Below, one piece after another: positions 9,390 to 17,972 of a stretch of 64,000 nt of DNA. The position numbers were made by a program, and so were the translations under genes. Position 1 is the first letter of the stretch; every line of letters begins with the position of its first letter. A model generated the notes under the pieces. It saw only the letters and a program-made list of their open reading frames with translations, had not been told where the DNA came from and searched no databases. Source of the stretch: Candidatus Cloacimonadota bacterium (GTDB lineage Bacteria; Cloacimonadota; Cloacimonadia; Cloacimonadales; TCS61); the NCBI GenBank assembly GCA_030445745.1, contig JASUTE010000001.1, forward strand, positions 133,664 through 197,663, in the 5' to 3' direction.

Positions 9390-9582
9390 AGTTTATACTT
9401 ATCTTTCTATTTGTAATATAGTTGTCTGTAACAACCAGCTCCACTCTCAGTTGAAAGAAAAGCAAGAAGAGCCCGCCAGAGGCGGACAAGCCTACCAGCT
9501 GCCAAACATTACAGGTAGTTAAGAAAATAAAATAAGTTCTGCATAATTGGCAAAAACCAGGGTAAAATTTTAAATATCGGGA

Positions 9583-9909
9583 TTAAAATAAACCCGAATA
9601 TAGACTGAACGTAGATAAAATTAATTGATTTCCCAGCAGAGAAAGTCCGAGAATTTTTTCGATAGTTTCAGCGAGTATTGCTTTGGATTTTCCCAACCAA
9701 GATGCTGCAGGAAAACATTTACTCTCTCCACAGCTTGTCTTATGGGATACAGTTTTTGATAGGAGAATACTGTTGAACTTCCCCAGGGAAAGGTTTTCTA
9801 ACTTGGCATGTTCTTGTGCATCCTTTTTTTCAGATATTTTAAGATTGCAAAAAGGTTTTGGCATTGGACAGCTAAAATCGTAACGGTAACTCATTTTGTA
9901 GGATAACAT
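9583..9909 (-). pseudogene. Degenerate transposase tail (tentative)
   Basis: The 108-codon minus-strand ORF does not look like a functional protein. Its start reads 'DFSCPMPKPF', and an adjacent minus-strand frame reads 'IRQAVERVNVFLQHLGWENPKQ'. The 'AVERVN' pattern resembles the region around the last acidic residue of several DDE transposase families. The coding sense moving between frames suggests a frameshifted relic. The flanking 9390-9582 and 9989-10151 intervals show no genes. A 13-bp inverted repeat lies just outside at 9919-9988. Family assignment is uncertain. Confidence 0.35.
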
Positions 9910-9918
9910 TTGTATAAT

Positions 9919-9988
9919 TCATCTTGACTTCTTTTAATTTATTGTTCCGGAAGACAATAATTTGTCGGTTAGGAGGAAGTCAAGATGA
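9919..9988. repeat. Two-level inverted repeat
   Basis: TCATCTTGACTTC (9919-9931) and GAAGTCAAGATGA (9976-9988) are a perfect 13-bp inverted repeat. Between them TTATTGT (9939-9945) pairs with ACAATAA (9954-9960) around TTCCGGAA-like DNA. The right arm overlaps a strong ribosome-binding site and the ATG of an eight-codon ORF. It may be a mobile-element end or a structured RNA. Both strands could form it. Confidence 0.5.
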
Positions 9989-10151
9989 TTTTAGTGAAAT
10001 TAACTCATTAAATAACAATGAGTTATGAAATATGAAAAAGGTTTAAATTAATTAACTTTTCAGAGTTGCTAATGCTAAGACGAAATCACGATTGGTGAAA
10101 AATTTGACAATTTTAACAATATTTTTTAGATAAGTCTAGAAAGGATAGAGC

Positions 10152-10739
10152 ATGCAACGTTGCAATTGGAATACAAATGAGCCAATTTACATTCGTTACC
10201 ACGACCAGGAGTGGGGCGTGCCTATTTTTGACGATAGCAAGCAATTTGAATTTTTAGTTTTGGAATCAGCACAGGCAGGTTTAAACTGGTTAACAATTTT
10301 AAAAAAGCGGGAAAACTACCGGCAGGCTTATGCCAATTTTCAGCCGGGAAAGGTTGCTAAATTTGATGAACAGAAAATAGAAGAGTTAAGTCAAAATAGT
10401 GGCATTATTCGCAATATTCGCAAAATAAGAGCGAGTGTGAACAATGCAAAAAAATTCCTCGAAGTGCAGTCCGAATTTGGTAGTTTCACCAATTATATTT
10501 GGAGATTTGTTGATTTTGAACCAGTGGTAAATAGTTGGTTAACTCCTGCAGAAGTACCAGCAGAAACGGAACTTTCCCATAAAATTAGCAGAGATTTGAA
10601 GCAAAGAGGATTTCAATTTGTGGGGCCTATCATAATCTATTCACATCTACAAGCAACTGGCTTGGTAAACGACCATGTAGTTAGTTGTTTTCGCTGGCAG
10701 GAGTGTCAGAATATTGCTCACAATATATTAAAAAAATAG
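10152..10739 (+). CDS. tag: DNA-3-methyladenine glycosylase I
   Basis: At 195 aa this is the standard Tag length. It excises 3-methyladenine from alkylated DNA. The zinc-binding residues that define the family are all present: Cys4 ('MQRCNW'), His17 ('RYHDQEWG'), His175 and Cys179 ('NDHVVSCFRW'). The 'ESAQAGLNWLTILKKRENYR' helix forms the base-recognition pocket. It stands alone between repeat-rich DNA and a broken regulator gene. A modest AAAGGA precedes the ATG. Confidence 0.95.
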   Translation: MQRCNWNTNEPIYIRYHDQEWGVPIFDDSKQFEFLVLESAQAGLNWLTILKKRENYRQAYANFQPGKVAKFDEQKIEELSQNSGIIRNIRKIRASVNNAKKFLEVQSEFGSFTNYIWRFVDFEPVVNSWLTPAEVPAETELSHKISRDLKQRGFQFVGPIIIYSHLQATGLVNDHVVSCFRWQECQNIAHNILKK

Positions 10740-10797
10740 TAAAATGAAGTAATACTTGCTCTTTTTCAATAAATTTAGCCAGAGATTCTAATTTTTA

Positions 10798-10825
10798 TTG
10801 ACAGCCTTATTTTGCTGAGTAAATA
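10798..10825 (+). promoter_or_regulatory. Candidate sigma-70 promoter of the broken regulator gene
   Basis: TTGACA (10798-10803) is followed 16 bases later by TAAATA (10820-10825). Transcription would start about 20 bases before the ATG at 10856. It is the best sigma-70-like pair in this region, and it now drives a pseudogene. Confidence 0.5.
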
Positions 10826-10855
10826 AATACAAATAATAAAAATATTGAGGTTTTA

Positions 10856-11826
10856 ATGCTGGATTCCTTTGAAAATAACAGTAAGAAAATATTAGATGCT
10901 TTGACTATTGGCATTATTCAAACAGATTCCAGCGGCACTATACAGACTTTCAACAAATTTGCGATGCGGTATTTTCCTACTCAAACAATTTCCAATATCA
11001 AAGAAATAATTGCCAGCTCAGATCTTCCCAATTATCAGAGGCATTTTAAAGATCTCGAAGTTGACGCTTCGATAAACTTGGAATTGCGCTTAAAACAGAA
11101 TAGTAAAAAAATTACATGGTGCAACTTACGAGTTTTTAGGTTATCAAAAGAGACGATGATTTTCCAAATTTGGGATATAACTCGGCGTAAACAGATAGAG
11201 GAATATTTCATAGCCAGGGGGAAATATTCCGTAGCTTTTTCGGTTTTTCAGGTGATGGTATTGTTTTTATAAATCGTAACGGCAAAATAACCGAATGAAA
11301 CCGGAGTATGGAAGATATTTCTGGGTTGAAAGCCGAGGAAACGATTGGTGAGTCTTTTGCGAAAATTGATAGATGAGGGAAAATTCCGTGAAGATTTGTT
11401 TCATCGTATAAATTCATTTCATTTGGAAATTCCTCCATTACGAACTAGACCATCAGATATCGATCCTCTTTTGCAATATTTCACCGAGTTTTTTTCCAAA
11501 AAATGAAAAAAAACATAAAACACATAGATAAACGAGTATATAAGAAACTGCATCAATACGATTTCCCGGGAAATGTACGTGAGTTGAAAAATTTGGTGGA
11601 GAGAGCGGTTATCTTGACTACTGGTAGTATTTTGAAACCAGATTATTTTGAGTTGAAAAACAAAATTCCGCTTCAAGAACAGAATTTCGAATTGGGAGAG
11701 CAGGGAAAAAAGTTGATAAAAGCTGCCTTGCAAAAAACAGACTTTAATAAAATGCAAGCTGCTAAACTTCTGAATATTAGCAGGCAAGCACTAGACCGTA
11801 GAATAAAAAAATACAATTTGAGTTAA
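10856..11826 (+). pseudogene. Decayed NtrC-type sigma-54 activator
   Basis: The pieces of one gene lie in order but are broken. A PAS domain (10856-11220) has an intact start. A frameshift then leads into a second PAS piece ('GDGIVFINRNGKITE' followed by a TGA where Trp is expected). Most of the AAA+ domain with its Walker motifs is missing. The sequence resumes at its C-terminal part ('GKFREDLFHRIN...EIPPLR.R'), shifts frame again in an A-rich tract, and ends with 'FPGNVRELKNLVERAV' plus a Fis-type helix-turn-helix ('AAKLLNISRQALDRRI'). At 971 bases it is well short of an intact PAS-PAS-AAA-Fis gene. It cannot act as an activator, although the first PAS fragment or the HTH could still be translated. 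Confidence 0.85.
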
Positions 11827-12425
11827 TCGTAAATAAAGCAAATTCTTACAAATGATTCAGCAAAACCACCTATAATTCTTACCGTAACTCGGTTTACACC
11901 TAATCGACGTAAACGGGGAGTAATAAAATAGCGGGCTGGAACTTTTTGGGGGATATTCAGTTTCATAACCGCTGCTCCGTTGTAATATTCAGCCGAAATA
12001 TCTTCATAAAAACGATGGTAGTAAGAAAACAGTTTACGATGAGGTTTTCCATAGAATTTACTTATTTGGGCAAAAGTTTGTTCGTATATATATTGCAGCT
12101 GCACAAAATCGTTCACATTCATTTCTTGTGACATTTTTTCAAGCGAATATTCTAGCCCGGCGCTTATCAATTTTCCATCTTTAAAATGATAAAATTCTAT
12201 CCAATCGGAATATGCTGAATCGGTGCGGGCTGTTACCCGAAAATTCTTATCAACCAAAATTTTGTCATCCAAAATGTCTATTATCTGTCCTTTTAATATG
12301 CCTTTATCTAGGTTCTCAAATTTCTGCAGATACAAATATTCCGGATTATAAGGTTCCGGATTTTGGTAAGAATTAACAGTACATCCTGTAATAAGAGCTA
12401 GCAAGAACAGCCATTTAAATTTCAT
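11823..12425 (-). CDS. Putative lipoprotein
   Basis: The protein is about 200 aa with a short charged N-terminus, a hydrophobic stretch and a lipobox ending in 'LITGC', so it is predicted to be lipid-anchored in the inner or outer membrane. The rest is a charged, aromatic-rich domain I do not recognise. The track starts at a GTG (12431); the ATG at 12425 with GAGGTG just upstream looks better. Its stop overlaps the end of the decayed regulator by four bases on the opposite strand. No operon partner is visible. Confidence 0.6.
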   Translation of the reverse strand: MKFKWLFLLALITGCTVNSYQNPEPYNPEYLYLQKFENLDKGILKGQIIDILDDKILVDKNFRVTARTDSAYSDWIEFYHFKDGKLISAGLEYSLEKMSQEMNVNDFVQLQYIYEQTFAQISKFYGKPHRKLFSYYHRFYEDISAEYYNGAAVMKLNIPQKVPARYFITPRLRRLGVNRVTVRIIGGFAESFVRICFIYD

Positions 12426-12431
12426 ATTCAC

Positions 12432-13002
12432 CTCAAGAAGAAAAGTTGCAAGTTCAGCAAAACTGTCAAATAAATTAGTTTTCCTGGCATACCCCGAAAT
12501 TTTTTTAATAGAATGACAGGCATGGTTGCATCCTAAGTTTATACTTGGTAATCCTTGTTAATTTTCTCTACAACCTTACTTGATTAAAGCAATATTTAAC
12601 AGCTAAAGCCAGTTTATAGTAGATAAATTTCTGCAATGCTTTTATGATAGTATTCTTCTTATCTAGCATTAAATGGGGAAAGGCTTTAATTTGATTTTCC
12701 GAGTATCTCATACAAAAAACTAATGACAAGCTACAAAAACTCGCAGACATATAAGTGTTAATTTAAAAAAGCGAGCCCTGCTGGAGGTAAACGCTATTAC
12801 GAATATCTAACTAATTATCTTGCTTATAATTACTTGTAAACAAATACCAATCGTAATGAAAACAAGATTAGACAACTGAATAGAAAATTGAAGAATTTGG
12901 ATGATTTCAAATCATAAAATAATCTTGCTCATTTTATGAAAATCTAGTTTATTACTATGCGAAATACAAAAATTAAGCACAGTTACTTTACACTACCTTT
13001 TT
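12432..13002. other. Intergenic region without a supported gene
   Basis: This is AT-rich sequence downstream of the larA-like gene and upstream of the lipoprotein. The 60-codon ORF at 12568-12750 has no recognisable features. A plus-strand reading near 12771-12900 gives protein-like but stop-interrupted text, so it may be old debris. I see no clear terminator for the larA-fumarase unit. Confidence 0.4.
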
Positions 13003-14130
13003 TTAGATTATTGCCTGTAAAGCGGCGTTTTTAACTATTAAAACATCAGTTTCATTGCTTGTTTGGGGTAGCTTGGGAAAAATGCGCAGGTTTTTTATCT
13101 TAGAGCTGGGCTTCATATTTTTGCTAATTATCCACAAGTGGTTGTTTTGTAAAAATTCGGAAATTTTCACCGCTTTGTGGTCGCCTAAAACGTAATTTTG
13201 ACTACAGTTTACTAAAAGCTGTTTATGGTCAGGAAATTTATGTAGCAGCTGCCAAAATCTGTCGTTTTTGCCCACACCATCACGGCAACTTGCTTCCAAT
13301 ATAAAAGTGCCATTGGGTTTAAGAGCTTGTTTGCAATTTTCCAAAGCTTTATGGGCTTGATAGAATGTGTAGGAAAAGGGAGGGTTTACTTTGGCAACCA
13401 CCACCGAAAACTGGTGTGGCAGTTTAGTTAGGAATATCTTTCTAGCTGCAGCCACTGCCTTTTCAAAGCTGTCTTGTAAATTTCCGCTAGCTACAGCCAG
13501 AATTTTGTCTGTTCCCACTGTTTGGATGGAGAAAATATCCTTTTGCAGCATTTGGGCAGCTTGGCTCATATCGGTGTGCACCGGGTTGGCAGATAGGTTA
13601 GCTAACTTTGCCTGCGGGTGCAAAGCTAGTTTGTGGTTTTGCTGAATGCTGCTATAAGCTGCGGTGCCGGGCAGGAAGGCTTTGCGCCCGCCGGTAAAAC
13701 CGGCAAAATAATGTGGTTCCACCGACCCGATTACCAAAATTTTATCAAATTTCTGAATTAGTTTATTCAAATATACTTCAGTTCCCAGGCTGGTTTTACC
13801 CAAATAGAACATATCATCACGCAGGGCATCATGAAAATGGATTCTATTTCTATTTGGGGTAAAATCTTTTCCTACCAGCTTGGTTAAATCAGCTTGTGTA
13901 CTATGAGTACCCGTAGCGACTAGAAATTGGTAATTAAGCAGCTTTATATAAGGAAGTAGGATCTGCAGGATTTGAGCTGTGGGAGTGGTACGGGTACTGT
14001 CATTTATTATTATAAGCAGGGAAGAGCAGTTGCCTAGGAATTTTTCCCATTTGGGCAAAATTTGCTGTTGCAGCTGCTGGGTACTAAGTGGTTTTTGCTG
14101 GCGGGCAGGAATCACCATCTCAGCGCTCAT
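13003..14130 (-). CDS. LarA-family nickel-dependent 2-hydroxyacid racemase
   Basis: The 375-aa protein belongs to the LarA/DUF2088 family. LarA racemises lactate using a nickel pincer nucleotide tethered to a lysine. Here 'EPHYFAGFTGGRK' places His140 ten residues before Lys150, with His166 sixteen residues after it. This is the same spacing as His174, Lys184 and His200 in Lactiplantibacillus LarA. 'NDSTRTTP' (43-50), 'ATGTHS' (72-77) and His100 complete the pattern. Some LarA homologues act on malate and other hydroxyacids. The gene starts inside the fumarase beta gene (11-base overlap), so malate is a sensible substrate by context. The cofactor genes larB, larC and larE are not in the window. 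Confidence 0.82.
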   Translation of the reverse strand: MSAEMVIPARQQKPLSTQQLQQQILPKWEKFLGNCSSLLIIINDSTRTTPTAQILQILLPYIKLLNYQFLVATGTHSTQADLTKLVGKDFTPNRNRIHFHDALRDDMFYLGKTSLGTEVYLNKLIQKFDKILVIGSVEPHYFAGFTGGRKAFLPGTAAYSSIQQNHKLALHPQAKLANLSANPVHTDMSQAAQMLQKDIFSIQTVGTDKILAVASGNLQDSFEKAVAAARKIFLTKLPHQFSVVVAKVNPPFSYTFYQAHKALENCKQALKPNGTFILEASCRDGVGKNDRFWQLLHKFPDHKQLLVNCSQNYVLGDHKAVKISEFLQNNHLWIISKNMKPSSKIKNLRIFPKLPQTSNETDVLIVKNAALQAII

Positions 14131-14650
14131 AGATATTTTGTCCGTCGCTGCTTATTGCTACGTAGCAGGGCAGGTTTTCCACTTCCAATTCTCGAATAGC
14201 CTCCGGTCCTAATTCGGGATAGGCGATAACTTTACTACTTTTTACTGCTTGCGCCATCACCACAGCGGCACCGCCAATAGCTGCCAGATAAACCGAATTT
14301 GTGCTTGTAATAGCGCTAATAACTTTTGAAGAACGCGGGCCTTTGCCGATCATAGCTTTTACTCCGGCTTGCAGTAGTGCCGGTGCAAAAGGATCCATAC
14401 GATAACTGCTGGTAGGTCCAGCTGAACCGATCGGTTTCCCAGGTGGAGCAGGAGCTGGGCCTACATAATAAATTACAGCACCTTGCAGCTGGAAGGGTAG
14501 ATTTTGGCCTGTTTCCAATAATTCTACTAACTTCTTGTGGGCAGCATCGCGCGCTGTGTACACTTTGCCGCTTATAAAAACTTTGTCGCCTATCTGTAAC
14601 TTTTGTATATCCTCGTTCTGCAGGGGAGTGGTTAAATAATGTTCCATCAA
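14120..14650 (-). CDS. Class I fumarate hydratase, beta subunit
   Basis: The 176-aa protein corresponds to the C-terminal domain of class I Fe-S hydratases. Typical pieces are 'LQIGDKVFISGKVYTARDAAHKKL' and 'GPTSSYRMDPFAPALLQAGVKAMIGKG', which help bind the dicarboxylate. With the alpha subunit it would catalyse fumarate + water to L-malate. Tartrate dehydratase has the same architecture and is the main alternative. It lies six bases after the alpha gene and overlaps the larA-like gene, so the three are translationally linked. Confidence 0.88.
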   Translation of the reverse strand: MMEHYLTTPLQNEDIQKLQIGDKVFISGKVYTARDAAHKKLVELLETGQNLPFQLQGAVIYYVGPAPAPPGKPIGSAGPTSSYRMDPFAPALLQAGVKAMIGKGPRSSKVISAITSTNSVYLAAIGGAAVVMAQAVKSSKVIAYPELGPEAIRELEVENLPCYVAISSDGQNIYER

Positions 14651-14656
14651 ATTCTC

Positions 14657-15502
14657 CTAAATTTCCACAGTTTGATGTCGGTGTACATGGCACTGTATGT
14701 TAACTGCTACTGGCAGGGAAGCAATGTGGCAGGGTTGCTGCAAAATGTTTACCTTTAGGGCTGTGGTTTTTCCACCCAAACCTTGCGGGCCAATTTGAAG
14801 GTCATTAATTTTTTGTAGCAGCTCTGTTTCCAAAGCAGCATAGCGGCTATCTGCATTACTACTATCCAAGGGTTGTAGCAGAGCTTTTTTGGCCAGCAAA
14901 GCCGCTTTATCGAAACTACCACCAATACCAATTCCTACGATAATGGGCGGGCAGGGGTTACCGCCAGCTTTTTGTACGGCTGCCAATACAAAATCTACTA
15001 CGCCCTGTTTGCCATCTGCTGGCTTCAGCATAGCGATTCGGCTCATATTTTCTGAACCAGCTCCTTTGGGCGCTACTGTGAGTTTTATTTTATCTCCGGG
15101 AACAGTTTCCCAATAGATAAGGGCGGGGGTGTTAGTTTGTGTGTTTTTTCTTTGGAAAAGCGGATCGCTTACCACCGATTTTCGCAGGTAACCCAGTTTG
15201 TAGCCTTGCTCCACTCCAGCTTGAATCGCTTGGTTCACATCGCCATTGGTGAACTGAACCTGACTACCTACTTCCAAAAAAATATTAGCAATGCCGGTAT
15301 CCTGGCAGATAGGCATTTTTTGTTCTGCTGCCAGCTGATAATTTTGCAGAAGTGTATCCAGAATATTTTTAGCCAGTTGGGACGTCTCCTGATTCCTAAA
15401 ATATTTTATTTTTTCAATTACTAGCGGATCGATGTAGAAATTACTATTTTGGCAAAGCTCCGCAACTTTTTGGGTTAAGATGTTTACATCTATGGTTCGC
15501 AT
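14657..15502 (-). CDS. Class I fumarate hydratase, alpha subunit
   Basis: The 281-aa Fe-S subunit matches the N-terminal half of class I fumarases. The cluster-ligand cysteines appear in 'MPICQDTG', 'GGNPCPP' and the C-terminal 'QPCHIASLPVAVNIQC' region. The [4Fe-4S] cluster is oxygen-labile, in keeping with an anaerobic host. It is the first gene of the fumA-fumB-larA unit, transcribed divergently from add. The 115-base gap to the add ATG must hold the promoters for both directions. Confidence 0.9.
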   Translation of the reverse strand: MRTIDVNILTQKVAELCQNSNFYIDPLVIEKIKYFRNQETSQLAKNILDTLLQNYQLAAEQKMPICQDTGIANIFLEVGSQVQFTNGDVNQAIQAGVEQGYKLGYLRKSVVSDPLFQRKNTQTNTPALIYWETVPGDKIKLTVAPKGAGSENMSRIAMLKPADGKQGVVDFVLAAVQKAGGNPCPPIIVGIGIGGSFDKAALLAKKALLQPLDSSNADSRYAALETELLQKINDLQIGPQGLGGKTTALKVNILQQPCHIASLPVAVNIQCHVHRHQTVEI

Positions 15503-15617
15503 CGGCTCTCCTTTTCCAAACTAATTTTACAGAAATAGGCTGGATGGCAAGATTTTTTTAGCCAGTTTTTCTTTGACAGCTAAATTCAAAATATTAAACC
15601 AGCTTTTGGAGGAAATT

Positions 15618-16640
15618 ATGAGAGAAAAAATAAAAAAGATGCCCAAAACTGACCTGCATTTGCATTTGGACGGCTCTTTACGCATAGATACAATTTTGCA
15701 ATTAGCCGAAAAGAACAGAGTAAAATTGCCAGCAAGGGAATGGGAAAGTTTGCAAGAATATATTTGTTGTGATGAAAAATGCGAAAGTTTGGAAGAATAT
15801 CTGCAGGGGTTCACGGTAACTTGCAGCGTGATGCAAACCAAGGAAGCTTTGCACCGTGTAGCTTTGGAATTGGTCGAAGATGTAGCTGCCGAAAATGTGC
15901 GTTACATGGAAGTGCGCTACTCTCCAATTTTACATGTGGAGCAGGGGCTTAGTTTTGAAGAAGTGAACGAAGCTGTTATAGCTGGTCTTAAAGAAGGCGA
16001 AGCCAAATTCAAAGTGAAAAGCGGTGTGATTATTTGCGGACTGCGCCACATGAAGTCGTCCACTTCCTACGATCTGGCTAAATTAGCTGTGAAATATAAA
16101 AATAAGGGTGTGGTAGGCTATGACCTGGCTGGTGCCGAAGCTGGTTTCCCGGCAATTGAACACAAAAAAGCCTTTGAATTGGTACAACAGCATAATATGA
16201 ATATTACCGTGCACGCTGGTGAAGCCGCTGGTGCCGAAAGCATCAAACAAGCCTTGCATATATGTGGTGCTCATCGCATCGGCCACGGTACCCGACTTTA
16301 CGAAGATGAAGATCTGCTAAACTATGTGAACGACCATCGCATTGCCTTGGAAGTTTGCCTGGTGAGTAATTTGCAAACCAAAGCTGTGCAAAAATTAGCC
16401 GACCACCCAGCCAAAGATTATTTGGAAAAGGGTTTACGCGTAACTTTGAACACCGACAACAGATTGATCTCGAATACAACTCTTACCGATGAGTATATGA
16501 CAGCTGTAAAGGAATTCGGGTGGGACTGGAATCAGCTGAAACAGGTGGTTTTGAATGGTTTTGTCAGCGCTTTTCTACCCTTCCGTGAAAAAGAAAAATT
16601 ACTAGAGCAGGTAATAGAAGAACTGGAAGATTTGGAGTAA
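15618..16640 (+). CDS. add: Adenosine deaminase
   Basis: This is a metal-dependent amidohydrolase converting adenosine to inosine. The zinc ligands and active-site motifs are visible: 'HLHLDGS' (about residues 13-19), 'HAGEA', 'HRIGHGTRL' and 'NTDNRLIS'. The track begins at 15573, but GGAGG at 15608-15612 and the ATG at 15618 mark the real start of a 340-aa protein. A TTGACA at 15573-15578 is probably part of its promoter, though any -10 would sit very close to the ribosome-binding site. It feeds purines to the catabolic island at 25-45 kb and lies four bases from rmuC. Confidence 0.92.
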   Translation: MREKIKKMPKTDLHLHLDGSLRIDTILQLAEKNRVKLPAREWESLQEYICCDEKCESLEEYLQGFTVTCSVMQTKEALHRVALELVEDVAAENVRYMEVRYSPILHVEQGLSFEEVNEAVIAGLKEGEAKFKVKSGVIICGLRHMKSSTSYDLAKLAVKYKNKGVVGYDLAGAEAGFPAIEHKKAFELVQQHNMNITVHAGEAAGAESIKQALHICGAHRIGHGTRLYEDEDLLNYVNDHRIALEVCLVSNLQTKAVQKLADHPAKDYLEKGLRVTLNTDNRLISNTTLTDEYMTAVKEFGWDWNQLKQVVLNGFVSAFLPFREKEKLLEQVIEELEDLE

Positions 16641-16644
16641 CCCG

Positions 16645-17970
16645 ATGTTAGACATTATTATAATTGCCGTAGCTATTTTGCTGGCTGCAGTTATCGTAGG
16701 AATTTTCCTGAATAGGAAACCTCAGAACGATCAACAGATACAAAAATTACGGGAAGAAGTGCAACTACTGCATTCCGAAAACACCAAACTAAAAACTCAG
16801 AAAGAGTATTTGGAGCAACAGCAGCAAAAACTGACCCAGCAACTTACCGAAAAAAGTGATAAAGTTTTAGAGCTCAGCAATGTAAATTCCCAAATAAAAA
16901 CAGAGAACAAAAACCTGCAGCAAAAAATGGCTGAACACGAGGCAGAGTTGGAAGATTTGCAGGCCAAGTTCAAGGATAGTTTCCAAAATTTGGCAAACGA
17001 AATATTGGAAGATAAGAGCAAGCGTTTTACCGAGAAAAATCAGCAGAATTTACGCGAATTGCTTACTCCGCTACATGAGAGAATAAAGGAATTTGAGACA
17101 AAAGTAGAAAATACCCACAAGGAAAACTTGAAATCGAATATTTCGCTTACAGAGCAGCTAAAACAGCTGCAGCAGCTAAATCAGCAGATAAGCGATGATG
17201 CCAATAACCTTACCAAAGCCCTGAAAGGCGAAGTAAAAGTTCAAGGGAATTGGGGCGAGGTTATCTTGGAGAGAATTTTGGAGGAATCTGGCTTGCGCAA
17301 AGGTGTGGAATATGAAACTCAGCCCAGCTACACCGATGAAAACCGGAAAAGACTGCAGCCGGATGTGGTAATAAAGCTACCCGAAGATAAGCATATCATT
17401 ATCGATTCGAAAGTTTCGCTTTTAGCTTACGAACAGCTGGTGGCAGCAGAGAATGAAGCAAAACAGCAAGCGCATTTGAAGAAACTGCTAACTTCGGTGA
17501 AGAACCATATAAAAGAATTGGAGAAGAAGCATTACAGCAATATTCAGCAAATCAATTCACCAGATTTTGTACTGATGTTCATGCCCATAGAGGGCAGCTT
17601 TGCCCTGGTGATGCAGCAGGATAGCGATCTCTATCGTTTTGCTTTGGCAAAACAGATCGTAATCGTGAGCCCTACCACCTTGTTGGCAACTCTGCGCACT
17701 ATTTCCTATATCTGGCGCCAAGAAAACCAAACCAAGAATGCAATGGAAATCGCCCGGCAAAGTGGGTTGCTTTACGATAAATTCGTGGGATTTTTGGATG
17801 ATATGGAGAAGATCGATACCAATATAAAACGCGCTCGTAATGCCTACGATGCAGCAATTAATAAGTTAAGTACTGGGCGCGGGAATTTGGTTACCAGAGT
17901 CGAAAAATTACGTGACATGGGTGCACAAAGTTCCAAAAAAATACCAGAGAATTTTGCTAATGAGGAGTAG
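16645..17970 (+). CDS. rmuC: DNA recombination protein RmuC
   Basis: The 441-aa protein has the RmuC layout: an N-terminal membrane segment (residues 2-22), a long Gln/Lys/Glu-rich coiled coil (about 25-190) and the nuclease-like RmuC domain. The core motif 'KGEVKVQGNWGEVILERILEESGL' is followed by 'QPDVVIKLPEDKHIIIDSKVSL'. RmuC limits inversions between short repeats. Its ribosome-binding site GGAG lies in the last codons of add, so the two are probably co-transcribed. It is followed two bases later by the MscS gene. Confidence 0.93.
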   Translation: MLDIIIIAVAILLAAVIVGIFLNRKPQNDQQIQKLREEVQLLHSENTKLKTQKEYLEQQQQKLTQQLTEKSDKVLELSNVNSQIKTENKNLQQKMAEHEAELEDLQAKFKDSFQNLANEILEDKSKRFTEKNQQNLRELLTPLHERIKEFETKVENTHKENLKSNISLTEQLKQLQQLNQQISDDANNLTKALKGEVKVQGNWGEVILERILEESGLRKGVEYETQPSYTDENRKRLQPDVVIKLPEDKHIIIDSKVSLLAYEQLVAAENEAKQQAHLKKLLTSVKNHIKELEKKHYSNIQQINSPDFVLMFMPIEGSFALVMQQDSDLYRFALAKQIVIVSPTTLLATLRTISYIWRQENQTKNAMEIARQSGLLYDKFVGFLDDMEKIDTNIKRARNAYDAAINKLSTGRGNLVTRVEKLRDMGAQSSKKIPENFANEE

Positions 17971-17972
17971 TT

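Noticed and set aside
12568-12750. 60-aa minus-strand ORF
   Set aside because: It has no ribosome-binding site, motif or conserved context, and it lies in AT-rich intergenic DNA.
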